A stretch of DNA of 54,048 bases from Prevotellaceae bacterium (lineage in GTDB: Bacteria; Bacteroidota; Bacteroidia; Bacteroidales; UBA932): NCBI GenBank assembly GCA_031279475.1, contig JAITIL010000109.1:1-54048 (forward strand), in the 5' to 3' direction. A program made the position numbers and the translations under genes. The notes beneath the pieces are model-generated. The model had not been told where the DNA came from and did no database searches. It saw only the letters and a list, made by a program, of their open reading frames with translations. Of the stretch, positions 1 through 8,267 are shown piece after piece. Positions within the stretch are counted from its first letter, which is position 1. Every line of letters starts with the position of its first letter.

Positions 1-168
1 AGCGGTACTTGCGGTGCTTGCCGCAACCGCCGCCGAGCCCTCAGCGGTACTTGCGGTACTTGCCGCAACTGCCGCCGAGCCCTCAGCGGTACTTGCGGTA
101 CTTGCCGCAACCGCCGCCGAGCCCTCAGCCGTACTTGCGGTGCTTGCCGCAACCGCCGCCGAGCCCTC
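1..168. repeat. Four tandem copies of a 42-bp GC-rich repeat
   Basis: Four head-to-tail 42-bp units occupy 1-42, 43-84, 85-126 and 127-168, differing from each other at only a few positions. The unit is a multiple of three. The frame beginning at base 2 stays open from the window edge and would give a 14-residue Ala/Val/Leu-rich repeat; the opposite strand is also open. That plus-strand frame runs to 244 and so overlaps the next gene, so I treat the array as a repeat and not as a gene, although it could be the tail of a coding region that starts outside the window. There are no unique spacers, so it is not a CRISPR array. Confidence 0.85.
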
Positions 169-203
169 CATATCGATTTTAACCAATAAAAACTATAGGA
201 ATT

Positions 204-1181
204 ATGAAAAAAATTGTAGCTATCATTATCCGGTTCGCTTATGAACATCTGCGGAACGAGTCGCATGTGGAATTCCATACCACGGTGAATACCCTGTTTA
301 GCAGGTTTGGCCCCACTGCGCTGGGCATCGACGCGCTCTATGCCGTGTACAGCTCGCTGCTTGTTGAAGAGATAGACGCGCTCGACATTATCCGCAGGAG
401 CGAACTCACCATCGAGATTGAGGAAAAAGACCAGGAGCGCGACAGTCTCTACCGCGGGTTTGTGGACAACGTGAAGTCGCAGCTCCACCATTTTGACCCC
501 GTCAAGCGGGAGGCGGCGCGGAAAGTGGAAATCATCCTGGAGCATTATGGCAATATTGCGGCCAAGAGTCTCGACGAGGAAACGGCCGCTATCGATGACC
601 TGTACCGCGAACTGCTGAAGCCGGAGAATTATCCGCAGGTGATTACCCTTGGGTTGGAGCCATGGATGGAAGAGTTGGTACAGGCGAGCCGCCGGCTGGA
701 ACAGTTGATGATGGACCGTTACAATGAGGCGGCCAAGCGTCCCAACGTCCACATGCGGAGCGTCCGTAGGGAGGTAGATAAGGTGTTCCGCGCTATCCTC
801 GACCTGCTCGAGGCGCTGGTGCGGGTGAACGGGCCCGACACGAACAGGGCGTTCATCACCGAGTTGAATGTGGTGATGGGGCGCTACAAGGATATCATGG
901 CGCAGGAAGCCGGGCGCCGTCACCCGGTGAAAGACCTCGGCGCGGGCGACCACACGGTGGTAGAGCCCATCCCAACGCAACCTTACACAGAAAAGCCCGT
1001 GACGGTGGTGCCGAAGGTGTATTACCGCGAAGACGGCAAGCAGACGGTACAACTTTCGCTCGGCGACGATTTCTCGGTAACCTACAAGAATAATGTGAAT
1101 GTGGGCACGGCCGAGGTAACCATCCACGGCAAGGGCAATTACAAAGGGCAAAAGACGGTAACGTTTCATATCGCACGGTAA
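204..1181 (+). CDS. DUF6261 family protein with C-terminal Ig-like repeat
   Basis: 325 residues. Residues about 1-245 are helical and charged and resemble the DUF6261 family of Bacteroidota, whose function is unknown to me. The tail, about residues 262-325, is different: it has the pattern of the secreted Ig-like repeat seen in many bacterial surface proteins, with YTEKPVTVVPKVYY, then GDDFSVTYKNNVNVGTA and GKGNYKG. The start at 204 is taken because the ATG opens the conserved N-terminus and follows an A-rich stretch without a strong Shine-Dalgarno, as is normal in this phylum. No signal peptide is visible, which is odd for a protein carrying an Ig-like repeat. The 42-bp tandem array ends 35 bp upstream. 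The DUF assignment is by recalled resemblance. Confidence 0.75.
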   Translation: MKKIVAIIIRFAYEHLRNESHVEFHTTVNTLFSRFGPTALGIDALYAVYSSLLVEEIDALDIIRRSELTIEIEEKDQERDSLYRGFVDNVKSQLHHFDPVKREAARKVEIILEHYGNIAAKSLDEETAAIDDLYRELLKPENYPQVITLGLEPWMEELVQASRRLEQLMMDRYNEAAKRPNVHMRSVRREVDKVFRAILDLLEALVRVNGPDTNRAFITELNVVMGRYKDIMAQEAGRRHPVKDLGAGDHTVVEPIPTQPYTEKPVTVVPKVYYREDGKQTVQLSLGDDFSVTYKNNVNVGTAEVTIHGKGNYKGQKTVTFHIAR

Positions 1182-1203
1182 GTGCAGTCACTCCTCCCAT
1201 AGT

Positions 1204-2094
1204 ATGGAAGTATTTTTATTTATTTTATTACTTGTTATTGTTGGTACGGCAATTTTTATTTTTACTGTAGCCACTTTGCGGCAGAAGCGGAGGTGGATAA
1301 AGGGTGTTTGCAAAAAGGCGAGGAGGAGGATTAAATGTCGCCAACAGTCTATTGGCCTTGACCCAAACGATGCAACGGTATACTATAACATGGGGCTTGC
1401 CTATAAGAATTTAAAGGACTACCACGAAGCTATACGCTGTTATCAAAAAGCGGTGGCCATTGACCCGGACGATGCGGGCGCGTACTATAATATGGGACTT
1501 GCCTATAAGAATTTAAAGGATTACCGCGAAGCTATACGTTGCTACCAAAAGGCCGTTGCTATTAATCCGGATTATGCAGGCGCATATATTAATATGGGAA
1601 ATGCCTGTTATGATTTACAGGACTGTCACGAAGCCATACGTTGCTACCAAAAGGCCGTTGCTATTAATCCGGATTATGCAACGGCATATTATAATATGGG
1701 GAATGCTTACTATGATTTACAGGACTACCGCGAAGCTATACGTTGTTACCAAAAGGCCGCCGCCATTAATCCGGATTATGCGGCCGAGTATATTAATATT
1801 GGGAATGCTTACTATAATTTAAAGGACTATCACGAAGCTATACGCTATTATCAAAAGGCCATCGCCGTTAACCCGGACGATGCAAGCGCATACAATAATA
1901 TAGGAAGTATTTATAGTATTTTACAGGATTATCACGAAGCTATACAGTGTTTCAAAAAGGCCACAGCCATTTCTCCAAATTATAAGAGGGCGTATTATAA
2001 CATGGTGCTTGCCTACTATCATTTAGGTGATGAGGAGGAACAGCTTAAATACCATCAGCAAGCCGCAAAGTTAGATGACGAAGCCGCGCAATAG
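1204..2094 (+). CDS. Membrane-anchored TPR protein (seven repeats)
   Basis: 296 residues. Residues 4-25 form one hydrophobic segment followed by a very basic stretch (residues 26-46), so the protein is probably anchored in the inner membrane with the repeats on the cytoplasmic side. From about residue 55 to 292 there are seven consecutive 34-residue tetratricopeptide repeats, the first five or so nearly identical (YYNMGLAYKNLKDYHEAIRC type). TPRs bind partner proteins, and no enzymatic domain is present. The repeats are also nearly identical as 102-bp DNA units, which suggests recent expansion and makes the copy number prone to change. It lies 22 bp after the DUF6261 gene and could be co-transcribed with it. 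The partner is unknown. Confidence 0.85.
   Translation: MEVFLFILLLVIVGTAIFIFTVATLRQKRRWIKGVCKKARRRIKCRQQSIGLDPNDATVYYNMGLAYKNLKDYHEAIRCYQKAVAIDPDDAGAYYNMGLAYKNLKDYREAIRCYQKAVAINPDYAGAYINMGNACYDLQDCHEAIRCYQKAVAINPDYATAYYNMGNAYYDLQDYREAIRCYQKAAAINPDYAAEYINIGNAYYNLKDYHEAIRYYQKAIAVNPDDASAYNNIGSIYSILQDYHEAIQCFKKATAISPNYKRAYYNMVLAYYHLGDEEEQLKYHQQAAKLDDEAAQ
1366..2079. repeat. 102-bp tandem DNA repeat encoding the TPR array
   Basis: Seven in-frame 102-bp units lie inside the TPR gene. Units 2-4 share long identical stretches, for example the run coding for REAIRCYQKAVAINPDYA, so conservation is at the DNA level and not only at the protein level. This is the expected substrate for recombination-driven gain or loss of repeats. 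Confidence 0.7.
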
Positions 2095-2142
2095 CTTCTG
2101 TGGAGAGGGGGCGGCATGGCTGGGCAAATTGAAAAATTTGCG

Positions 2143-2150
2143 TATATTTG
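2143..2150 (+). promoter_or_regulatory. Candidate -7 box (TATATTTG) for the TA-like pair
   Basis: TATATTTG fits the Bacteroidota -7 consensus TAnnTTTG exactly and sits 20 bp before the ATG at 2170. A well-spaced -33 TTTG is not visible, so this is a weak call. Confidence 0.4.
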
Positions 2151-2169
2151 TAAAAAAAACAGGAAAGTT

Positions 2170-2388
2170 ATGCAAGCCTACAAGTTTGATGCCCGTATTT
2201 CGAAAGATGGTGTTATCACCTTGCCTTTTGAGCCTGCGCTGTTCAACAGGGATGTGGAAATAACTATTGTGCCAAAACAAAAGTCCACCGCCCAAAATGT
2301 CCCGGACGGGTACATGACCCCCGAAGAATTTCGCACAAAGTCCAAAGCCAGCCTGACTAAAATACTAAGTGAACATGGTATTTATTAG
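2170..2388 (+). CDS. Small protein, antitoxin-like first gene of a pair
   Basis: 72 residues from the ATG at 2170; a longer reading from 2116 is possible, but the conserved-looking part starts here. The N-terminus (MQAYKFDARISKDGVITLP) reads like a swapped-hairpin or AbrB-like antitoxin: a short beta-rich start followed by a charged helical tail ending in an EFRTKSKASLTKIL segment. The stop codon overlaps the ATG of the next reading frame (2375) by 14 bp, the coupling typical of toxin-antitoxin pairs. It is not a recognised named family to me. The partner gene appears broken, so this may be an orphan antitoxin. Confidence 0.55.
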   Translation: MQAYKFDARISKDGVITLPFEPALFNRDVEITIVPKQKSTAQNVPDGYMTPEEFRTKSKASLTKILSEHGIY

Positions 2389-2645
2389 CAACCAAGCAAA
2401 AGTAGACTTGGATAATATTGTTAGAAGTAATGCGTTATGTGGACGATATTGTCGATATTTGTTATTTGTTGGATGCTGCCGGTTATCGTCATAAGGCAAC
2501 GTATGAGGAACATTTAAAACATGGTGCGTATACTTATTCCTACAAACGCAACAAAAAAACAACGTGGTATATTGTCTATGACATTGATTTGTGCGGTCAT
2601 GTTTTTGTGAATAAAATCATCAATAATTACCTGACGGTTTCCTGA
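2375..2645 (+). pseudogene. Toxin-like partner, internally deleted and frameshifted
   Basis: An ATG at 2375, overlapping the upstream stop, starts a frame reading MVFISNQAKVDLDNIV; after 'DNIV' the frame loses sense. A second frame (open from 2418) continues with EVMRYVDDIVDICYLLDAAG and ends in a well-formed C-terminus (TTWYIVYDIDLCGHVFVNKI). As I recall, intact Bacteroidota relatives have both halves joined by a linker of about 15-20 residues, so a small internal deletion with frameshift best explains the arrangement. The C-terminal half has the beta-strand pattern of RelE/ParE-like toxins, but that assignment is only a guess. The fragment from 2418 could still be translated from TTG. Confidence 0.5.
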
Positions 2646-2670
2646 CATATACTGCTGTTGCCAACGAAAT

Positions 2671-3432
2671 TCACAACGCATGGTTCTTAGTCTTTAGCTT
2701 AACCCGCGCCAGTTCTTTTTGGTCGTCGGCGCGGATGACCGATGATATAAATTCGGCGGGATTGTTTTCTTGTGTGAAGATATAATATTGATTGCCCAAT
2801 ACCGCCTGCTGCAAAAAGTTCACCTCAATTTCGGCAATTTGGCGCGACAGTACGAAAGCGGCCGGGAAACTGTCAATCACCCATTGCACATAGCGCGAGT
2901 TGTTCACGTGCATGTTCACGTCGACGTCGCTCCACAGCACTGTTTTTAGCGCTCCCGGCGTTGTTGCCCCGGGCGCCGGGATTTTGTTTAATTTTTCGGC
3001 AATGGCGTGTTTGTTTTCCGGAATGAGGAACGATTGTTTCAGGGCGTCTACACGCTGCGGGCGGTGGGCGCCTTCGCTCAGGATATGCCAGGAAGAAGTG
3101 GCGGAAAACAGGTGGCGGCGTTGTGTGTCGTATCCTTCAAAATCGCGGTAGGCCGTGAGGATTTCGGGCTCCTTGCTCCACGTGTCGATGTGCAGTTCGT
3201 CGTTCCACTGTGGATATTCATACAGCAGTACTTTCACTTTCGCCAGCACCCAAAATTGTCCCTGCGTCTTTAGGTGGTCATAGCCAAAGCCCCGCAGTGT
3301 GGCGTGTTCCAAGGCTATTTCCTGCAAAAGGATAAACAGGCCGGGCAACGATAATTTTTTCCGGCCATCCACATAGTTGGTGTACAAACGGCGGGCGGCC
3401 GAATAAATTGGGGTGTTTTCTCCGTTCGTCAT
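2671..3432 (-). CDS. Acyl-[acyl-carrier-protein] thioesterase
   Basis: 253 residues, the usual length for bacterial FatA-like thioesterases, which hydrolyse acyl-ACP to free fatty acid and ACP. Two hotdog domains are expected: the first over residues about 10-130 (LLQEIALEHA helix region, WVLAKVKVLLYEYP strand), the second from about 160. The second carries the motif NMHVNNSRY at residues 173-181, with the Asn and His that form the catalytic N-x-H pair in this family. It is the last gene of a minus-strand run (hpt, adk, obg, PAP2-PlsC fusion, this gene), 11 bp after the fusion enzyme, which fits a role in acyl-chain supply for membrane lipids. Confidence 0.9.
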   Translation of the reverse strand: MTNGENTPIYSAARRLYTNYVDGRKKLSLPGLFILLQEIALEHATLRGFGYDHLKTQGQFWVLAKVKVLLYEYPQWNDELHIDTWSKEPEILTAYRDFEGYDTQRRHLFSATSSWHILSEGAHRPQRVDALKQSFLIPENKHAIAEKLNKIPAPGATTPGALKTVLWSDVDVNMHVNNSRYVQWVIDSFPAAFVLSRQIAEIEVNFLQQAVLGNQYYIFTQENNPAEFISSVIRADDQKELARVKLKTKNHAL

Positions 3433-3443
3433 ACGATACGTTT

Positions 3444-4754
3444 TTATGGTTGCGCATATTTCGATGGCGCCATTCGCCGGTGTTCGGCCAGCATAATGTC
3501 GTGCAACTTCACGGCGAGGTCTTTCACCGGCGTTTGCGTCACTTCTTCCACCGGGATTTCGGGCAGCACTTTGATGTAAAAATGCTGCTTGCGTTTCACC
3601 GCATGGCTGTGTTTCGGCGTCACGTCGTAGGCGCCGTCAATCACTACCGGCAGGATGGCTGTTTTGGTGAGGCGGGCAAGCATAAACGCGCCTTCTTTAA
3701 ATTCGTGGATTTGGCCGTCTTTTGAGCGTGTTCCTTCGGGAAATATCATCACGCAAATGTTGTCTTTCAAATAATGCTGCGCTTCCCTAATCATGAGTTT
3801 CACGCTTGCGCCTTCGCCGCGTTTGATTAGGATGTCGCGGTGCATCAGCAGGGCCTGCCCGACAAAAGGCAACCACGCCGCTTCTTTCTTCGACACCCAC
3901 TTGAAATAACGGGGTATTTTGTAGAGCAGGCAAATGTCGAGCATCGACTGGTGGTTGCTCACGATGATGTATGGCTTGTTGCGCTTTATGTTTTCCTTGC
4001 CGGTGTAGTGGATTTTCCACCACGGGCTTAACCAATAGTGCGACAATCCCCACAGGTAAGAATGGCCGTGTGTGATTTTGCGGTTCGAGTCGAACGGGAA
4101 GGTAAGTAGCACGACTATCCATCCGGTAACGAACATCAGCGGTTCCAGCAGCAACAGGATAATCCAGTAATAGACGGCATACACATTCCGCGATTTTTTT
4201 ATCACTAATTCCTTATGTAAAAATGTGTAAAGCAGGTAAACCGCGCAGGCCAGCAACACGCCAAACAGCGCGCCGCACACCAGGTCGAGCGGATAATGCT
4301 TGCCCACGTAGATGCGGCTGTACGACGTCAGCGCCGCCCACCCGAAGATGCCCCGGGTAAACCACTTTTTCCGGAAGAACAGGGCCGAGAAAGTGGCGAG
4401 CCCGAATATATTGGCCGCATGGTTGGAGATAAAGCTGGCATATTGGCCGCCACAGGCTTCCAAAGAATAGATGAGCCCTTCAAATTCCAAACAGGGGCGC
4501 GGGCGCTGCACGGCGTGTTTAATCATCGCGCCGAAATAATCTGTTGAGGCAAAGGTGAGCGCAAGGGCCAGCAGCGCCAGCAGCCCCGGCCTCCACGCGC
4601 GTTTCCAAAACAGGAAGAAGATGACGCCGGCATACAGCAGTATCCACGACCATTGTCCCGACGCAAATACCATGACCGGGTCAAGGAAATCCACGTGCAA
4701 TTTGTTGAGCGCCATAAACAGCGATTTGTCCCATTCTATAAGTTTATCGAACAT
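3444..4754 (-). CDS. Fused PAP2 phosphatase / PlsC acyltransferase
   Basis: 436 residues with two catalytic domains. Residues about 1-190 are a PAP2-type membrane phosphatase: the three signature motifs are present as K-x6-RP (KHAVQRPRP), a divergent S-N-H-A, and SRIYVGKHYPLD (SRx5Hx3D), separated by several hydrophobic segments. After a linker with further hydrophobic segments, residues about 230-436 are a 1-acyl-glycerol-3-phosphate acyltransferase (PlsC) with NHQSMLD (NHx4D) and FPEGTRS. PlsC makes phosphatidate, whereas PAP2 enzymes dephosphorylate phosphatidate or polyprenyl pyrophosphates, so one polypeptide could make and process a lipid phosphate at the inner membrane. It could equally recycle undecaprenyl pyrophosphate. 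It starts 4 bp after the obg stop. The reading frame is continuous through the junction. Confidence 0.88.
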   Translation of the reverse strand: MFDKLIEWDKSLFMALNKLHVDFLDPVMVFASGQWSWILLYAGVIFFLFWKRAWRPGLLALLALALTFASTDYFGAMIKHAVQRPRPCLEFEGLIYSLEACGGQYASFISNHAANIFGLATFSALFFRKKWFTRGIFGWAALTSYSRIYVGKHYPLDLVCGALFGVLLACAVYLLYTFLHKELVIKKSRNVYAVYYWIILLLLEPLMFVTGWIVVLLTFPFDSNRKITHGHSYLWGLSHYWLSPWWKIHYTGKENIKRNKPYIIVSNHQSMLDICLLYKIPRYFKWVSKKEAAWLPFVGQALLMHRDILIKRGEGASVKLMIREAQHYLKDNICVMIFPEGTRSKDGQIHEFKEGAFMLARLTKTAILPVVIDGAYDVTPKHSHAVKRKQHFYIKVLPEIPVEEVTQTPVKDLAVKLHDIMLAEHRRMAPSKYAQP

Positions 4755-4758
4755 ATCT

Positions 4759-5748
4759 TTAATTTTCGTTTAGTGTTTTCCACAGCAAATCTTTTAACTC
4801 CGGGATACCTTGTCCCGAAACGGATGAAATGAAGCCATACGGTATCTTTTTTGGCAAATGCTTTTTAATTTCCCGCACCAATTCCTCATCCAGCATGTCG
4901 CTCTTTGATATGGCTAAAACCCTTTGTTTGTCGAGCAACTCGGGGTTGTACTGTTTCAATTCGTTGAGCAATATTTTATATTCCGCCACGATATCCCTGC
5001 TGTCGGCAGGGACTAAAAAGAGCAATACCGCATTGCGTTCAATGTGCCGCAGGAAGCGCAATCCAAGCCCTTTGCCTTCGTGGGCGCCTTGAATAATGCC
5101 CGGGACGTCGGCCATCACAAACGACAGGTTGTCGTGGTAGGACACAATGCCCAAATTAGGCTCCAGCGTGGTAAAGGCATAGTCGGCGATTTTCGGTTTT
5201 GCCGCAGAAACCACCGACAGCAGGGTTGATTTTCCCGCATTGGGGAAGCCCACCAAACCCACGTCGGCCAGCAGTTTTAACTCCAGCACAAACCATCCTT
5301 CTTCGCGTGGCTCGCCGGGTTGGGCATAGCGCGGCGTTTGGTTGGTAGCCGATTTGAAGAAGGCGTTTCCCATGCCGCCGCGCCCGCCTTTGACCAATAT
5401 TTTTGTTTCCCCGTCGGCTGTAATTTCAAACAACACTTCCCCCGTTTCCGCATTTTTAGCCACCGTACCCAGCGGCACATCCAAAAAGATATCTTCGCCG
5501 TCGGCGCCCGAGCACAATGCCCCGCTTCCCGGTTTCCCCGGGTCGGCCTTCACATGCTTGCGGTATTTAAGATGTATCAACGTCCACATTTGTTTATTGC
5601 CGCGGAGTATCACATGGCCGCCACGTCCGCCGTTGCCGCCGTCGGGGCCCCCCTTCGGGATATATTTCTCGCGCCGCAGGTGCATGGCTCCGCTGCCGCC
5701 GTCGCCGGAAGCGCAAAAGAAGCGCACATAATCGATAAAATTAGACAT
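4759..5748 (-). CDS. obg: Obg/CgtA ribosome-assembly GTPase
   Basis: 329 residues from the ATG at 5748 ([10 protein letters not shown]); an in-frame extension to 5805 is ignored because the family begins at this point. The glycine-rich Obg fold covers residues about 1-160 ([24 protein letters not shown]). The GTPase domain follows with G1 GFPNAGKST at about 167, the switch I TT at about 193, G3 DVPG at about 214 and G4 as SKSD in place of the usual NKxD. Obg binds the 50S subunit and links ribosome assembly to growth and (p)ppGpp. The C-terminal OCT domain of some relatives is absent. The start overlaps the adk stop by 8 bp, so the two are probably translationally coupled. Confidence 0.95.
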   Translation of the reverse strand: MSNFIDYVRFFCASGDGGSGAMHLRREKYIPKGGPDGGNGGRGGHVILRGNKQMWTLIHLKYRKHVKADPGKPGSGALCSGADGEDIFLDVPLGTVAKNAETGEVLFEITADGETKILVKGGRGGMGNAFFKSATNQTPRYAQPGEPREEGWFVLELKLLADVGLVGFPNAGKSTLLSVVSAAKPKIADYAFTTLEPNLGIVSYHDNLSFVMADVPGIIQGAHEGKGLGLRFLRHIERNAVLLFLVPADSRDIVAEYKILLNELKQYNPELLDKQRVLAISKSDMLDEELVREIKKHLPKKIPYGFISSVSGQGIPELKDLLWKTLNEN

Positions 5749-6316
5749 AAGATGCAATAAGTTTTTGTATGCCGAGAAAAGTTTCTTCCGGCGTATCGCC
5801 GCCATGTACCGTATGGAACTTGTGCTGCGCCCGGTAATAGTCTATAACCGGTTTGGTTTGCTTTTCGTAATTTTCAAAGCGCTTGCGGATAATCCCGATA
5901 TCGGCGTCGTCGCCCCGCCCTTCGGTGACGGCGCGTTTCTGCAAACGCCGGATAATTACTTCTTCCGCCACATTCAATACCATCATAATATGAATTCCGG
6001 TGTTATGCACAGCCAGCATCCGGTCAAGCGACTCGGCCTGCGCCGTAGTGCGCGGAAAACCGTCGAAAATAAAACCTTTGCTTTCCTTATGCTGCTCCAG
6101 CCGTTCGCTAATCAAATCAATCACCACAGCGTCGGGCGCCAAAGAGCCGGCATTTATCAGGTGCTGCACTTCTTTTCCAAGCGGCGTGCCCCGTTTAATT
6201 TCATCACGCAGCAACTCGCCGGTAGAAAAATGTTTAAATCCATACCGCTCCACCAGCAGCGCCGCCTGTGTCCCCTTTCCCACACCGGGAGGGCCAAATA
6301 ATACGATATTATACAT
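5741..6316 (-). CDS. adk: Adenylate kinase
   Basis: 191 residues. It interconverts ATP + AMP and 2 ADP in the cytosol. The P-loop [10 protein letters not shown] is at residues 8-17, followed by the AMP-binding region ([17 protein letters not shown]) and FDGFPRT. The LID is the short form (about [15 protein letters not shown]) without the four-Cys zinc site, as is usual in this phylum. It lies 12 bp after hpt and overlaps obg by 8 bp in one minus-strand operon. Confidence 0.96.
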   Translation of the reverse strand: MYNIVLFGPPGVGKGTQAALLVERYGFKHFSTGELLRDEIKRGTPLGKEVQHLINAGSLAPDAVVIDLISERLEQHKESKGFIFDGFPRTTAQAESLDRMLAVHNTGIHIMMVLNVAEEVIIRRLQKRAVTEGRGDDADIGIIRKRFENYEKQTKPVIDYYRAQHKFHTVHGGDTPEETFLGIQKLIASYV

Positions 6317-6328
6317 AGTGTGTATCTC

Positions 6329-6865
6329 CTATTTATTTAACGCATAAATATCTTTAAGATTACGGCCTGCTTCATTGTAATCAAGTCCATAGCCCACAAT
6401 AAAATCATTAGGAATTTCCATACCCACATAATCAATTTTATAATTTTCCCTGAATGCCGCCGGTTTATACAGCATCGTGGCAATCTTCACCGCCTTCGGC
6501 GACAGGCGCGCCAGGTCTTCCAAAAGTTGGGCAATGGTCGCCCCCGTATCAATGATATCTTCCAAAATAATTACCATACGGTTTTTAATATCCGTATTCA
6601 ACCCTATCAGTTCCGTTATTTTCCCGGTTGACTGTGTGCCCGCATAGGAAGAATATTTAATAAACGACACTTCACAAACCATATCCATTAGCTTTAAAAG
6701 GTCGGCCGTAAACATGAATGCGCCATTTAATAAACTGATGAATAAAGGACTTTCATCCGCCATATCGGCGTTAATTTGCCGTGCCACCTTTTCTATCGCC
6801 TTTTGGATATCGGCATTTGCAATAGAAAGCGCAAAAGTTTTATCGTGTAACGTGATTTTTTTCAT
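6329..6865 (-). CDS. hpt: Hypoxanthine phosphoribosyltransferase
   Basis: 178 residues from the ATG at 6865; a TTG two codons upstream is a weaker start. It salvages hypoxanthine or guanine with PRPP to IMP or GMP. The PRPP-binding loop EDIIDTGAT is at about residues 101-109, and the flexible loop region SSYAGTQSTG precedes it. It is the first gene of the minus-strand operon that continues with adk and obg and is divergent from purE across a 60-bp intergenic, so purine salvage and de novo synthesis face each other. Confidence 0.93.
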   Translation of the reverse strand: MKKITLHDKTFALSIANADIQKAIEKVARQINADMADESPLFISLLNGAFMFTADLLKLMDMVCEVSFIKYSSYAGTQSTGKITELIGLNTDIKNRMVIILEDIIDTGATIAQLLEDLARLSPKAVKIATMLYKPAAFRENYKIDYVGMEIPNDFIVGYGLDYNEAGRNLKDIYALNK

Positions 6866-6895
6866 CGTCAATTTTTTATTTGCGAAAATAAGTAT

Positions 6896-6903
6896 TATTT
6901 TTG
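6896..6903 (+). promoter_or_regulatory. Candidate -7 box for purE
   Basis: TATTTTTG matches TAnnTTTG 22 bp before the purE ATG, inside the 60-bp hpt/purE divergent region. The nearest TTTG upstream is spaced at 13 bp instead of about 19, so the call is tentative. Confidence 0.35.
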
Positions 6904-6925
6904 TCTTTTCTAAATTTATTTTTAG

Positions 6926-7435
6926 ATGACGGCATTAGTGAGCATAATTATGGGAAGCGTCTCCGACCTCAAAGTCATGGAGGAGGCGGCTAAATTTTTG
7001 GATGATATGGAAATACCGTTTGAAATTAACGCCTTATCGGCACACCGCACGCCCGATTTGGTTACCGGTTTCGCCAAAGAAGCGCACTCCCGGGGGGTTA
7101 AGGTAATCATTGCCGGCGCCGGCGGCGCTGCCCATTTGCCCGGTGTGATTGCCGCCCTCACGCCGCTGCCTGTGATTGGCGTTCCCATAAAGTCATCAAA
7201 TTCCGTAGACGGATGGGATTCCATACTCTCCATCCTCCAAATGCCCGCAGGCATTCCGGTGGCCACCGTAGCGCTCGACGGCGCACGGAATGCCGGCATA
7301 CTCGCCGCGCAAATCCTCGCCACTGCCGACATTGATTTATTTGCGAAAATTCAACAATTCAAATATAATTTAGCTCAAAAAATCACCACCGCCAACCACG
7401 AATTGCACAAAATACAATTTAAGTTCAAGGTTTAA
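6926..7435 (+). CDS. purE: N5-carboxyaminoimidazole ribonucleotide mutase
   Basis: 169 residues, the normal length for class I PurE, which rearranges N5-CAIR to CAIR in de novo purine synthesis. Signature elements are IIMGSVSDLKVM at residues 7-18, the SAHRTPD loop at about 38-44, and GAGGAAHLPGV followed by VIGVPIKS. It starts a plus-strand run with the PorV-like and helix-hairpin-helix genes, the next one beginning 13 bp downstream, although these have no evident link to purines. Confidence 0.96.
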   Translation: MTALVSIIMGSVSDLKVMEEAAKFLDDMEIPFEINALSAHRTPDLVTGFAKEAHSRGVKVIIAGAGGAAHLPGVIAALTPLPVIGVPIKSSNSVDGWDSILSILQMPAGIPVATVALDGARNAGILAAQILATADIDLFAKIQQFKYNLAQKITTANHELHKIQFKFKV

Positions 7436-7448
7436 AAAATTACTTGTT

Positions 7449-8267
7449 TTGAACAGCAAAACTTCCACTCTGGCTTGCCTGTTCTTCATTTCTACCGCGC
7501 TTGGCGCCCAAACAGGGTTATACCCGTTGGGGGCGGCGGCTGTAGGAATGGGAAACATCGCCACGCTTCAAACTGACGTGTGGTCGGCACTTGCTAATCC
7601 GGCAGGATTGGGCATTGCGCCCTCCTTTGCCGTGGGTATTCAACATGAACAGCGCTACTCAATACCCGGACTGGGCATTGATGCATTAGCCGCTGTATTC
7701 CCTGTGTTGGGCGGAGGAATTGGCCTCACGCTCGCCAATACAGGTTTCTCGGAGCAAGGTGAAAACCGCTTCGGGGTTCAGATAGGACGAAAGCTGGGAA
7801 GCAATATCTCGGCAGGCGTCGGTTTTCACGCCCATTTGCTGCGCTTCCCGGCCGGATACCGCAACGCCTTTGCACTAAGCGCCGGCGCCGGCATTTATGC
7901 CACACCGCTCCCGCATCTTTCCACGGGCGTTTACGTGTCAAACCTCAGTTTCTCACACTTCAACAACGAGGCGCGCGACCGCCTGCCGGTGGTCTTCCAC
8001 TGGGGTTTGAGCTACGAAATAACGCCGGCTATTGCCTTGTACGCCGAAGTGGAAAAAGACGTTTATGCGCCGCTACGCGCGAAAACAGGTACAGAATGTC
8101 ATGTATTTGATGTGTTATATGTCCGGTTGGGCGTGTTGTCGCAACCTTTTGAAGTACACTACGGCTTAGGTTACAGGTACCGCATTTTCCAAATTGACTT
8201 TGCTTTGTACCGCCATCCTGTTTTAGGGTTTTCGCCACAACTTTCATTTAGTATGACACTCCGATGA
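7449..8267 (+). CDS. PorV-like outer-membrane beta-barrel protein
   Basis: 272 residues. The first 20 residues form a signal peptide ending at LGAQ-T, and the rest has alternating hydrophobic strands and the YPLGAAAVGMGNIATLQTDVW start typical of PorV/UPF0164-like barrels (GxxxxGMGNA followed by NPAGL). The start is TTG: no ATG or GTG lies upstream in frame and the next Met would remove the signal peptide. PorV-like proteins act with type IX secretion, but this one is shorter than PorV, so the role is open. Its stop overlaps the next ATG (ATGA, 8264-8267), suggesting translational coupling with the helix-hairpin-helix protein. Confidence 0.75.
   Translation: MNSKTSTLACLFFISTALGAQTGLYPLGAAAVGMGNIATLQTDVWSALANPAGLGIAPSFAVGIQHEQRYSIPGLGIDALAAVFPVLGGGIGLTLANTGFSEQGENRFGVQIGRKLGSNISAGVGFHAHLLRFPAGYRNAFALSAGAGIYATPLPHLSTGVYVSNLSFSHFNNEARDRLPVVFHWGLSYEITPAIALYAEVEKDVYAPLRAKTGTECHVFDVLYVRLGVLSQPFEVHYGLGYRYRIFQIDFALYRHPVLGFSPQLSFSMTLR

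Noticed and set aside
1..168. CRISPR array
   Set aside because: Units are contiguous 42-bp repeats with no unique spacers and no cas genes.
14..244. Open reading frame of 76 residues with a 14-residue repeat
   Set aside because: It overlaps the DUF6261 start, and the same array is open on the other strand; low complexity explains it.
5749..5805. Longer start for obg
   Set aside because: It lies inside adk and adds residues absent from the family; the Obg fold begins at 5748.
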